Source of the DNA: PALSA-1336 sp038203095
GTDB taxonomy: Bacteria; Patescibacteriota; Doudnabacteria; UBA920
Reading direction: 5' to 3'
Length of the DNA: 20,687 nucleotides
Assembly (NCBI GenBank): GCA_038203095.1
Contig: JBBREH010000025.1
Span: 1 to 20,687 of the forward strand
The stretch's first letter is position 1. Each line of letters starts with the position of its first letter. Under the pieces are notes generated by a model. It had not been told where the DNA came from. It saw only the letters and a list, made by a program, of their open reading frames with translations, and searched no databases. The position numbers and the translations under genes are program-made. Positions 6,193 to 12,599 of this stretch are shown piece by piece.

Positions 6193-7734
6193 CTATCTTG
6201 CGTACTCAATCACTCTCGTCTCTCTAATAACATGAACCTTAATCTCACCAGGGAACTTAAGCTCCTGTTCAAAGCGGTTGGCAATTTCACGAGCCAGTTT
6301 TTGACAGGCTAAGTCATCTAGCTTAGACGGTGTAACAAATACTCGAATTTCACGACCGCCCATAATAGCATAGGTTTTTTCCACACCTTCATAAGAATTG
6401 GCGATATTTTCCAAATCTGTCAGACGTTTAATATAATGCTCAAGCGAGTCTTTGCGAGCTCCCGGACGCGCGCCGGAAATGTTGTCACAGGCGTCAACAA
6501 TAATAGCTTCTACACTGTGCGCGGCAACGGCTTTACCGGACACGTCTGTGTCCGCATGGTGGCTGGCAATAGCTTCAACGACGCGGGCATCGAGTCCGAA
6601 TTTTTCCGCCACTTTTTTACCCAACTCTACGTGACTGCCTTCCAAATCCTGGTCCAATGCTTTGCCAATATCGTGCAGAAGCGCGCCTTGCTTGGTAATC
6701 AATACATCAGCTCCAAGCTCTTCGGCCATAAGCGCTCCAATTTTTGCCATTTCCACGCTATGACGCAAAATGTTTTGCCCGTAAGAAGTCCTAAACATCA
6801 TTCGACCGACCAAATGAACCAACTTGGGCGGAAAATTGGTAATGCCTAATTCGTAAACTGCCTGTTCTCCGGCCTGTTTGATTTGCTCATTAATTTCTGC
6901 CTTGCTTTTTTCATAAGCCTCTTCAATTCTAGCCGGATGAATGCGTCCGTCAGCAAGCAGTTTTTCCAAAGTCAGTTTGGCAATGTGCCGGCGAATGGAA
7001 TTAAAACCGGAGATAACCACAGTATCGGGGGAGTCATCTATCAAAATTTCCACACCCATCATTTGCTCAAATGCTCGAATGTTACGGCCTTCTTTGCCAA
7101 TAATTCTACCTTTCATTTCTTCGCTGGGGATTTGAACAGTAGTAGTGGTAACTTCCGCGGTCACTTCACTCGATACTCTTTCAATGGCCTGTGCCACAAT
7201 ATTTCGGCCTTCGCGCTCGGCATTTTCGTGGGTTTCAGCCAAAAGCTTGCGGTGAAGACCGACCATTTCTTCTTTCACGGTCTTTTCCGCGTTATCGAGC
7301 AAAACTTTAGCAGCTTCTTCTCGGGTCATGCCGGCAATTTTTTGCAGGTTATCCAGCTGCTTTTGGCGCAGTTCTTTAATTTCTTCCTGAATTTGCTTGA
7401 TCTGTTCACCCTTGGCTTCCAAATCCGCTTTAGACTTATCTAAAGTATTTGACTTTTGATCGAGCTCTTTCTCCTTTCGATCAATCCTCTCTTCGAAGCG
7501 CACAATTTGTGAACGGAACTCCGACTCCTGCTTTTTAGCCTGCTCCACAATTTCCAAACCACGGGTTTTGGCATCCAATAAAATTTCTTTTTCCGTATTT
7601 TTGGCACTCTCTAAAATCTTTTCGGCATGAGCCTCGGCTCCGCCAATTTTTTTACCGGCTTGCGACTGGCGGTACAAATAACCGCTTGTTGCCCCTGCAA
7701 CTAATCCAACTAAAATGTATATAACAATTAACAT
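6193..7734 (-). CDS. rny: Ribonuclease Y
   Basis: Membrane-anchored endoribonuclease that starts bulk mRNA decay in bacteria lacking RNase E. 513 residues from the ATG at 7734, supported by AAGG six bases upstream; a TTG 45 bases earlier is also in frame but is leader sequence. An N-terminal membrane helix (about 1-22) is followed by a long charged coiled coil (about 30-165). A KH domain contains GRIIGKEGRN (GKEG about 213-216). The HD domain has the metal-binding LLHDIGKALD (H354, D355) and a downstream ASHHADTD. The length matches the family. Its leader holds a terminator-shaped hairpin and a second hairpin that can cover the ribosome binding site. ymdB follows after a repeat. Confidence 0.97.
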   Translation of the reverse strand: MLIVIYILVGLVAGATSGYLYRQSQAGKKIGGAEAHAEKILESAKNTEKEILLDAKTRGLEIVEQAKKQESEFRSQIVRFEERIDRKEKELDQKSNTLDKSKADLEAKGEQIKQIQEEIKELRQKQLDNLQKIAGMTREEAAKVLLDNAEKTVKEEMVGLHRKLLAETHENAEREGRNIVAQAIERVSSEVTAEVTTTTVQIPSEEMKGRIIGKEGRNIRAFEQMMGVEILIDDSPDTVVISGFNSIRRHIAKLTLEKLLADGRIHPARIEEAYEKSKAEINEQIKQAGEQAVYELGITNFPPKLVHLVGRMMFRTSYGQNILRHSVEMAKIGALMAEELGADVLITKQGALLHDIGKALDQDLEGSHVELGKKVAEKFGLDARVVEAIASHHADTDVSGKAVAAHSVEAIIVDACDNISGARPGARKDSLEHYIKRLTDLENIANSYEGVEKTYAIMGGREIRVFVTPSKLDDLACQKLAREIANRFEQELKFPGEIKVHVIRETRVIEYAR

Positions 7735-7740
7735 AAAAAC

Positions 7741-7816
7741 CCTTACAATCTGAAAAGTAAGGAAGGGAGCAAACAGCAAAAAAGCTAATTTCCACCAGCT
7801 GGCAGATTAAATTAGC
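7741..7816 (-). promoter_or_regulatory. rny leader: terminator-like hairpin plus ribosome-site hairpin
   Basis: On the minus strand GCTAATTT (7816-7809) pairs perfectly with AAATTAGC (7791-7784) and is followed by six T (7783-7778), the shape of an intrinsic terminator. It sits about 45 bases before the rny ATG. Next, CCTTAC (7762-7757) can pair with GTAAGG (7746-7741), which contains the AAGG ribosome binding site. Together they suggest attenuation or translational control of rny, or the end of a short leader RNA. Function is inferred. Confidence 0.55.
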
Positions 7817-7950
7817 GGTCTTTCTTTCTTAAAAACTCTTTACCTATGATTATAGTCACAGAATTAAATGAATAAAAAAGACGAAATTTGCTTAAATACT
7901 CTCTTGTTTGCCTAACTTTACAGAAATTAATCAATAAATTCAACATCCCT

Positions 7951-7979
7951 AATTTACCACAGTTTGGCGTCTTGGTCAA
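7951..7979 (-). promoter_or_regulatory. Candidate rny promoter
   Basis: On the minus strand TTGACC (7979-7974), 17-base spacer, TAAATT (7956-7951) preceded by TGG (extended -10). It predicts a leader of about 210 bases. A second TATAAT-type -10 lies at 7854-7849 without a good -35. It interleaves with the sodA promoter on the other strand. Confidence 0.45.
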
Positions 7980-7993
7980 ACTTAGAGTATAAT
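7964..7993 (+). promoter_or_regulatory. sodA promoter
   Basis: TTGGCG (7964-7969), 18-base spacer, perfect TATAAT (7988-7993). Predicted transcription start near 8000, just before the structured leader whose outer helix begins at 8007. This fit between start and structure supports both calls. Confidence 0.6.
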
Positions 7994-8006
7994 TAGAATA
8001 ATTAAC

Positions 8007-8161
8007 AATCCGAGAATATCAAATGCGATCCGAATGCACCCGATTCTTCTCCTTTCTCAAGCCCTGCGAAGCCTTGGTGTAGTATGGTTAAGAGAGCTAG
8101 AGCCTGCTCTGAGAGGAACGAAGGAAAAGCTGTTTTGGTGCATTCGTTAGCCTCTCGGATT
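8007..8161 (+). ncRNA. Long structured RNA leader (or independent RNA) upstream of sodA
   Basis: AATCCGAGA (8007-8015) pairs with TCTCGGATT (8153-8161), and CGAATGCACC (8031-8040) pairs with GGTGCATTCG (8137-8146), 10 of 10. Inside are pyrimidine-rich and purine-rich strands (TCTCCTTTCTC against GAGAGGAACGAAGG) and an AGAGC/GCTCT hairpin (8093-8110). The outer helix closes four bases before the AGGAG ribosome binding site of sodA. The nested closing stem, internal loop and apical part recall 6S RNA in outline, but no class-specific sequence was recognised. SRP RNA, TPP and manganese riboswitch signatures were looked for and not seen. Confidence 0.6.
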
Positions 8162-8177
8162 TTAGGAGCTCGTTTTT

Positions 8178-8762
8178 ATGAAACACACCCTACCCGCACT
8201 CAATTACGACTACGCTGCGCTAGAACCGTATATTGATGCTAAAACCATGGAAATCCACCACACTAAGCACCACCAAACTTACGTGGACAAATTAAACGCG
8301 GCTTTGGAAAAATATCCCCAGCTTCAGGGCAGGCCGGTTGAAGAATTACTTACGGACTTAGCAAAGCTGGAAGTTGGAGATAGCGACCGAACCGCAATAA
8401 GAAACCACGGTGGCGGACACTATAATCACTCGCTTTTCTGGAAATATTTAGATCCAGCGAATAGAATAGATACTTTGCTGGTTAAAGAAATCAACTCAAC
8501 TTTTGGCTCAACCGATGAATTTAAAAAACAATTCGGTGACAGCGCGGCCAAAGTTTTTGGTAGCGGCTGGACTTGGTTAGTAAGAAACGGAGCAACTTCC
8601 AAACTGGAAATAACAAATTTCCCCAACCAAGACTCGCCTTTATCAGTCGGGCTCCAACCAATATTTGGTCTAGATGTTTGGGAACACGCCTACTACTTAA
8701 AATATCGAAACAAGCGCCTGGATTATATTGAGTCGTGGTGGAAAGTACTAAAGTTGATTTAA
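8178..8762 (+). CDS. sodA: Superoxide dismutase, Fe/Mn family (Mn-type residues)
   Basis: Converts superoxide to oxygen and hydrogen peroxide in the cytoplasm. 194 residues; begins MKHTLPALNYDYAALEPYID like SodA. The four metal ligands are H27 (MEIHHTKHH), H84 (NHSLFW), D166 and H170 (LDVWEHAY). G78 and Q151 (NQDSPL) occupy the positions that in Escherichia coli distinguish Mn-SodA (Gly77, Gln146) from Fe-SodB, so Mn or cambialistic use is inferred. AGGAG lies nine bases before the ATG. It is the only plus-strand protein gene in the window, diverging from rny and converging on rplS at a shared terminator. A long structured leader suggests post-transcriptional control. Confidence 0.96.
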   Translation: MKHTLPALNYDYAALEPYIDAKTMEIHHTKHHQTYVDKLNAALEKYPQLQGRPVEELLTDLAKLEVGDSDRTAIRNHGGGHYNHSLFWKYLDPANRIDTLLVKEINSTFGSTDEFKKQFGDSAAKVFGSGWTWLVRNGATSKLEITNFPNQDSPLSVGLQPIFGLDVWEHAYYLKYRNKRLDYIESWWKVLKLI

Positions 8763-8780
8763 GCGCTGCGGCCTAATACA

Positions 8781-8810
8781 AAAAGTCTCTCCGGATTCGG
8801 AGAGACTTTT
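8781..8810. terminator. Bidirectional terminator between sodA and rplS
   Basis: AAAAGTCTCTCC and GGAGAGACTTTT form a perfect 12-pair stem around GGATTC, with T tracts on both strands. It lies 18 bases after the sodA stop and 10 bases after the rplS stop, so it ends both convergent transcripts. Confidence 0.93.
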
Positions 8811-8820
8811 AAAATTTAAA

Positions 8821-9186
8821 TTATTTTTTCTCAATTTTTTTGACTTCCTTATTTTTTCTCATTCTCGGTAAATTATCCAACCGCTCTCTCACGTAGTAAA
8901 GTTTGGCTTTAGAAACGGTTGTAGGCTTGCTAACTTCCAACTTGGCAATGTTGGGGGAGTGCAGAGGATAAATTCTTTCTACACCCACGCCGTAGGAAAT
9001 TTTACGGACCATAAAAGTGCCGTTAACGCCTGTGCCACCTTTTTTTGCAATTACCAGGCCTTCAAAAATCTGCACGCGTTCTTTGCTACCTTCTTTAATA
9101 CGCTGGTGAACTTTTACCGTATCACCGACTTTAAAAGGAGCGAGAGTTTTTATCTGGCTGTCAGAAATATTTTTAAAAATGGGCAT
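8821..9186 (-). CDS. rplS: 50S ribosomal protein L19
   Basis: L19 lies at the 30S-50S interface. 121 residues, normal length. Family segments are clear: FKVGDTVKVHQRIKEGSKERVQIFEG, GTFMVRKISYGVGVERIYPLHSP and a basic YYVRERLDNLPRMRKNK tail. It closes the rpsP-khpA-trmD-rluD run; in most bacteria it follows trmD directly, but here rluD intervenes. The 113-base space upstream is AT-rich, with an inverted repeat (AATTTCTA and TAGAAATT) ending about 20 bases before the ATG, and no clear ribosome binding site or promoter. It ends at the bidirectional terminator shared with sodA. Confidence 0.97.
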   Translation of the reverse strand: MPIFKNISDSQIKTLAPFKVGDTVKVHQRIKEGSKERVQIFEGLVIAKKGGTGVNGTFMVRKISYGVGVERIYPLHSPNIAKLEVSKPTTVSKAKLYYVRERLDNLPRMRKNKEVKKIEKK

Positions 9187-9299
9187 AATCTTATAAATTT
9201 CTAATGTTAGATATTAATAGAAATTGGTTAAAATTAGGAAATTAATTGTCTCTGTAACAAACAATATCTATAAATCTCCATTAATTTCAACAAATTTCT

Positions 9300-10280
9300 T
9301 TATAGGGTTTTTATTAATTTACTATTTAAATTTTCTAATACTTTCTTTAAATCATCAGCCAGCTCACTTTCCGCCTCAATCCAAGTCTGATCCGGCAGTT
9401 GAACTTCTATCTTCTTGGCATGCAAGAACTGCCTGCTCAAGCCTTTTAGCTTAGTTCTTTTACTTCCATATAGTTCATCGCCCATTAGCGGGTGATTTAT
9501 AGAAGCCATATGCACACGAATTTGATGAGTTCTACCTGTGTGCAATTTTACCATAACTAAGGTATAAACGTCAACCCCGGGTTTGTATCCTTGTATCCTT
9601 TTATCCTCAAATATAGGACTTAAATATTCTAAAACCTTATATTCTGTTACAGCCTCTTTATTTTCTATAGGATTTTTAGTCGTTTGCTTCCTAAAATCAG
9701 TTCGGCTCTTTCCCATAGGGCTCTCTATAAAACCATGATGTTCTTCCACTTTTCCGCAAACCAACGCAATATATTCCTTTTTAACTTTTCGTTCAAAAAA
9801 CGCGTCTTTTAAATGCTCGTATATTTCTTGAGTTAAAGCCACCAAAATTACGCCACTCGTGTCTTTGTCGAGCCGATGCACAATTCCCGGCCGATGCTCC
9901 TCACCCACCAAATGGATATCTTTAAACTGATATAAAAGCGCGCTCGCTAAAGTTTCACCCTTAAATCCGGCGCCCGGATGAACTACCATTCCCGCCGGCT
10001 TGTCAATAATGAGTAGTCCGTGATTATTATATAAAATTTTAAGCGGTGTGTTGGTAGGCTTGATTTCAGATTTTTGATTTAAAATTTCAGATTCCTGGTA
10101 CAAAATTTTATCATTAACCCTAACCACAAACTTGCTTTCCAAAACCTTCTCGCCATTAACCAAAACCTTCCCCGCTTGTATATCGCGCTGAATTTGCGAT
10201 CGGCTGATATTTTTTAGCTGTTCTGCCAAATACTTATCGAGCCGGGTTTTTAAAGTTTCAACAGTTAATTCGTGAATCAT
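9300..10280 (-). CDS. rluD: 23S rRNA pseudouridine synthase, RluA/RluD family
   Basis: Isomerises specific uridines to pseudouridine in 23S rRNA; exact site not deducible. The start is set at 10280 (MIHELTVETLKTRLDKYLAE), where the family S4 domain begins (about 11-60); the frame stays open 30 bases further into a palindromic leader. 326 residues. The catalytic motif is HRLDKDTSG with Asp138; HTGRTHQIRVH is also present. Two odd segments look inserted in frame. ESEILNQKSEI (residues about 63-73) is encoded by a direct 10-base repeat (10063-10072 and 10084-10093). DKRIQGYKPG (about 226-235) is encoded by tandem AGGATAAA/AGGATACA words (9580-9610). Both lie in variable loops. It sits between trmD and rplS. 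Confidence 0.93.
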   Translation of the reverse strand: MIHELTVETLKTRLDKYLAEQLKNISRSQIQRDIQAGKVLVNGEKVLESKFVVRVNDKILYQESEILNQKSEIKPTNTPLKILYNNHGLLIIDKPAGMVVHPGAGFKGETLASALLYQFKDIHLVGEEHRPGIVHRLDKDTSGVILVALTQEIYEHLKDAFFERKVKKEYIALVCGKVEEHHGFIESPMGKSRTDFRKQTTKNPIENKEAVTEYKVLEYLSPIFEDKRIQGYKPGVDVYTLVMVKLHTGRTHQIRVHMASINHPLMGDELYGSKRTKLKGLSRQFLHAKKIEVQLPDQTWIEAESELADDLKKVLENLNSKLIKTL

Positions 10281-10291
10281 GCAATCTGTTA

Positions 10292-10336
10292 AACAATTTA
10301 ACAAATACACAACAGTTGCTTATTTGTTTAATTGTT
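10292..10336. repeat. Palindromic leader between trmD and rluD
   Basis: AACAATTTAACAAATA (10292-10307) and TATTTGTTTAATTGTT (10321-10336) are inverse matches at 15 of 16 positions. It spans the trmD stop and the rluD leader. The 13-base word AACAATTTAACAA recurs in the dedA leader at 13860-13872. Confidence 0.55.
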
Positions 10337-11102
10337 ATTTTGTTAATTTGAGCAAATCCGGCCTGCGCTTTTTTGTCCGTTTGAGGGCTTCTGTCTGTCT
10401 CCATTCTTGAATGTTTTTGTGGTGACCGGTGAGTAAAACTTTTGGAACTTTAAATGCTTTTCCTTTTAACTTTCCACTTGTCAGTTTCCACTTCTCCGGC
10501 TTAGTGTACTGGGGATATTCAAGCGTCATTAATTCTTGGCCGTGAATATCTGTAGTCGCGGAAAACGACTCATTGTCAGCCGATTCATCTTTTCCCAAAA
10601 TTCCGGGACGCAGGCGCATAACCGCTTCGCTCACAATAAGCGCCGGCAGTTCCCCTCCCATTAAGACATAGTCGCCAACAGAAATTTCTTCATCCGCAAA
10701 TTGTCTTATACGCTCGTCAAAGCCTTCATACCGACCACAAACCAATATCAGATTATTGTACTTAGCCAGCCGCTGAGCGGTTGCCTGATCAAATTTTTTT
10801 CCTTGTGGAGTTAATAGTATCACGCGCGCCTTTGTAGGGGAGGGTCTAGACCCTCCCCTACGTGCTAATTGAATTGCTTTATACAAAACATCAGCCCGCA
10901 GTACCATCCCCACTCCGCCCCCATACGGCCGGCCGTCAACAGTTTGCCTTTCGTCCATCCCAAATGCCCGCAAATTTATAGGCTTAATGTCTAAAAGTTT
11001 TAGCTTCAACGCCCTTCTCACAATTCCAAAATTCTCCACAAAATTTTCTATAAACTTTGGGAAGAGAGTAATAATTTTTATATTCAATAACTTCTTTTCC
11101 AT
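10335..11102 (-). CDS. trmD: tRNA (guanine-N1)-methyltransferase TrmD, with palindrome-encoded insert
   Basis: Makes m1G37 in tRNAs with G36, which prevents +1 frameshifting. 255 residues with the knotted SPOUT fold motifs: DGRPYGGGVGMVL (56-68), VCGRYEGFDER (121-131), EISVGDYVLMGGELPA (139-154) and LEYPQYTKP (194-202). Residues 81-90 (RRGGSRPSPT) are encoded by a 28-bp perfect palindrome, at a loop that varies in the family between the KAI helix and the ILLTPQG strand. A second likely insert, WKLTSGKLKGKA (205-216), contains a direct 9-base repeat (10471-10479, 10485-10493). Core SAM-binding residues look intact, so the enzyme should be active. A candidate extended -10 promoter lies at 11195-11203. 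rimM, usually just before trmD, is absent. Confidence 0.95.
   Translation of the reverse strand: MEKKLLNIKIITLFPKFIENFVENFGIVRRALKLKLLDIKPINLRAFGMDERQTVDGRPYGGGVGMVLRADVLYKAIQLARRGGSRPSPTKARVILLTPQGKKFDQATAQRLAKYNNLILVCGRYEGFDERIRQFADEEISVGDYVLMGGELPALIVSEAVMRLRPGILGKDESADNESFSATTDIHGQELMTLEYPQYTKPEKWKLTSGKLKGKAFKVPKVLLTGHHKNIQEWRQTEALKRTKKRRPDLLKLTK
10834..10861. repeat. 28-bp perfect GTAG palindrome inside trmD
   Basis: GTAGGGGAGGGTCT and its exact inverse form a 28-base palindrome starting GTAG and ending CTAC. It encodes RRGGSRPSPT of TrmD. Its GTAG ends and GC-rich arms link it to the element at 967-989 (GTAGGGGCTGGC...). Confidence 0.9.
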
Positions 11103-11138
11103 AATTAAGGCTTATTAGTACACAAGTAAACAAGCGTT

Positions 11139-11203
11139 CAAGGATACAAGCGCTTGTATCCTTGTCTACTCATTGGCTTGACGACTTCTTTTCAATTATA
11201 TCA
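11139..11203 (-). promoter_or_regulatory. trmD upstream region: extended -10 promoter and 26-bp perfect palindrome
   Basis: TGATATAAT on the minus strand (11203-11195) is a good extended -10 with no clear -35, suited to start the trmD-rluD-rplS transcript. Downstream lies a perfect 26-bp palindrome (11139-11164, half-site CAAGGATACAAGC). The GGATACAAG word recurs in the rluD insert. The palindrome could be an operator or a repeat. Confidence 0.45.
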
Positions 11204-11207
11204 TTAA

Positions 11208-11254
11208 AATAACCCCGAACCTCCATCTTAAAATGGAAAATTTTCGGGGTTATT
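11208..11254 (-). terminator. Terminator-like hairpin after khpA
   Basis: AATAACCCCGAA (11208-11219) and TTCGGGGTTATT (11243-11254) are perfect 12-base inverse repeats with an inner CCAT/ATGG hairpin. On the minus strand it is followed by TTA-rich sequence. It would end or attenuate the rpsP-khpA transcript before trmD. The 40 bases between it and the khpA stop hold ATCTGTG and GTATCCGCG words resembling those just after rny. Confidence 0.7.
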
Positions 11255-11296
11255 CTTTTATCTGTGCAATCAGTTACCTATCTACGTATCCGCGTT

Positions 11297-11704
11297 CTAT
11301 AACTTAAATTCGTCTATAGAATCGTCGGAAATGCTGCTGCTTGCCGGCGCTGCTTGCTGGCCCATGCTCATTGAGCTGCCCTGATGGCCGCCCATGCCGC
11401 CTTGATTATAACCCATACCGCCTCTATCACCCATTTCTCTGCGGGGACCGCGGTGAGAACCTTCCGGTTCATAGATTTTCAGGTTGACGCGGGCTTTGCG
11501 CTTGGCGCCCACCACTCTTAAAAGAGTGCGGACAGCTTTTGCGGTTTGACCCATGCGACCAATAACCTGGCCCATGTCTTCGGGGTTCAAATGAAGAGTA
11601 ATTAATACTCCCATTTCATCCACGACGCGCTCGGTTCTTACATCCGTCGGATGGTCTACCAAAGCTTTGACAACATATTCTACAAATTCCTGGTCTTGTT
11701 CCAT
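11297..11704 (-). CDS. khpA: KH-domain RNA-binding protein KhpA (YlqC family) with Gly/Met/Ser-rich tail
   Basis: The 75-80 residue core is a single KH domain: EFVEYVVKALVDHPTDV, then ITLHLNPEDMGQVIGRMGQTAKAVRTLL with the GRMG loop at 49-52, and VNLKIYE. In Gram-positive bacteria KhpA pairs with KhpB and binds small RNAs; its gene normally sits between rpsP and rimM/trmD, as here. The total of 135 residues is longer than usual because of a tail from about 82 rich in Gly, Met, Arg, Gln and Ser (repeated GGMG/GGMGG), probably disordered and able to contact RNA, ending acidic (SDDSIDEFKL). It has its own consensus promoter. A hairpin (GATAGC/GCTATC) lies in its leader; no ribosome binding site is seen. 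Confidence 0.93.
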   Translation of the reverse strand: MEQDQEFVEYVVKALVDHPTDVRTERVVDEMGVLITLHLNPEDMGQVIGRMGQTAKAVRTLLRVVGAKRKARVNLKIYEPEGSHRGPRREMGDRGGMGYNQGGMGGHQGSSMSMGQQAAPASSSISDDSIDEFKL

Positions 11705-11771
11705 AAATTTCTGAATTTCTGATAGCTGTAATGTTGCTTTCGACCTGTCAGCAATTGCTATCTATGAGGAT

Positions 11772-11800
11772 ATTATAATTTATGATTGTAATGATGTCAA
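11772..11800 (-). promoter_or_regulatory. Perfect consensus sigma-70 promoter for khpA
   Basis: On the minus strand TTGACA (11800-11795), exactly 17 bases, TATAAT (11777-11772). It directly follows the rpsP terminator and predicts a start near 11765, about 60 bases before khpA. This is the strongest promoter in the window by sequence. Confidence 0.92.
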
Positions 11801-11805
11801 CAATC

Positions 11806-11831
11806 AAAAACTCCTTCCGGCATGGAAGGAG
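11806..11831 (-). terminator. Intrinsic terminator after rpsP
   Basis: On the minus strand CTCCTTCC (11831-11824) and GGAAGGAG (11818-11811) form an eight-pair stem around ATGCC, followed by five T. It lies 16 bases after the rpsP stop. Read-through would still deliver rpsP transcripts into khpA. Confidence 0.9.
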
Positions 11832-11846
11832 TTTTATTTAAAATAA

Positions 11847-12248
11847 TTATTGTGCCGGAGTTGCGGACACAGCCTCCTCAACCTTGGCTTCTACAACCTT
11901 TTCCGCTTCAGTGGCTTCTGCCGGAGTTTCAGCCGAAGCTACGGGAGTAGCAACGACAGCTGCTGCAGGCTCTACGGCTTTTTTCGGAATACTAAAAGCT
12001 TTTACCTTTTTACCTTCCACAAATTTTTTATCAACAAGAAGGTTATGTACCGTCTCGCTTAGCTCAATTCTTTGACCAAGCCAATACTTTAAACGTTCTT
12101 CCTTAACCTGAAAAGCTTTTCTGCGTGGGTTGTAGGAACCTAAAATTTCCACAAACTTTTTATTTACCGGCATTTCTTTTTCCGCCAGGACAATTCTAAA
12201 ATCAGCCTGGTTTTTTTTGCCGGTGCGTTGTAATCGGATAGTTAACAT
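11847..12248 (-). CDS. rpsP: 30S ribosomal protein S16 with Ala/Glu-rich extension
   Basis: S16 is a core protein of the 30S body needed for assembly. Residues 1-80 match the family: MLTIRLQRTGKKNQADFRIVLAE, a KKFVEILGSYNPR segment, and LKYWLGQRIELSETVHNLL. The total of 133 residues is longer than the usual 80-90. The extra C-terminal 50 residues are Ala/Val/Glu-rich (AAAVVATPVASAETPAEATE) and probably disordered. It heads the rpsP-khpA-trmD-rluD-rplS order. Its promoter at 12398-12427 implies a leader of about 140 bases in which CCTCTC words can pair with GAGAGG, the likely ribosome binding site, ten bases before the ATG. Confidence 0.96.
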   Translation of the reverse strand: MLTIRLQRTGKKNQADFRIVLAEKEMPVNKKFVEILGSYNPRRKAFQVKEERLKYWLGQRIELSETVHNLLVDKKFVEGKKVKAFSIPKKAVEPAAAVVATPVASAETPAEATEAEKVVEAKVEEAVSATPAQ

Positions 12249-12290
12249 AATTGTTTAATTCCTCTCATTTTCAAAGGAGAGGCTAGGAGA
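12249..12290 (-). promoter_or_regulatory. rpsP ribosome-site hairpin
   Basis: In the rpsP leader two copies of CCTCTCCT precede GAGAGGAATT, so the ribosome binding site can pair with either copy. This gives two mutually exclusive stems, a layout compatible with translational feedback by S16 or its partners. Inferred from pairing only. Confidence 0.4.
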
Positions 12291-12397
12291 GGTTATTTAT
12301 AAATCTGATAATTGTCCTTAAATAAACTCAGAATTTCCTAAGCAGCAAACTCAGAAACCTATATTTTATCTTTGACAATCTTCGTGAGCGTGTTGAT

Positions 12398-12427
12398 ATT
12401 CTAGCATTTTTCCGCGCAAACAGTCAA
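12398..12427 (-). promoter_or_regulatory. rpsP promoter
   Basis: On the minus strand TTGACT (12427-12422), 18-base spacer, TAGAAT (12403-12398) preceded by TGC, an extended -10. It predicts a start near 12391. Confidence 0.75.
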
Positions 12428-12460
12428 CAGTAGCCGCTTTTCTGTCAAATGGTCTCCCGT

Positions 12461-12520
12461 GTAGCGTGCCCATTTATGGGCGAACAAAGAACCAAAGAAG
12501 CCGATAAATCAGCACGCTAC
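12461..12520. repeat. 60-bp GTAG...CTAC palindromic element
   Basis: The outer arms are GTAGCGTG (12461-12468) and CACGCTAC (12513-12520), perfectly complementary. The inner hairpins are GCCCATTTATGGGC and GCCGATAAATCAGC. The length is identical to the copies at 5601 and 13124. The outer arms differ from those copies by paired changes (TTAG/CTAA to CGTG/CACG), which preserves the stem. A (CT)n tract follows at 12535-12550. Confidence 0.85.
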
Positions 12521-12599
12521 AAACTCTTCTATTGACTCTCTCTCTCTCTTTCCTGCTACTTTATTTTGACAAGCCTAGCTAGGCAACAAAGGAGAGGCC

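Noticed and set aside
6883..7443. Plus-strand 186-codon frame opposite rny
   Set aside because: Antisense shadow of the RNase Y coding region; composition rich in Phe/Asn/Ser and no start signals.
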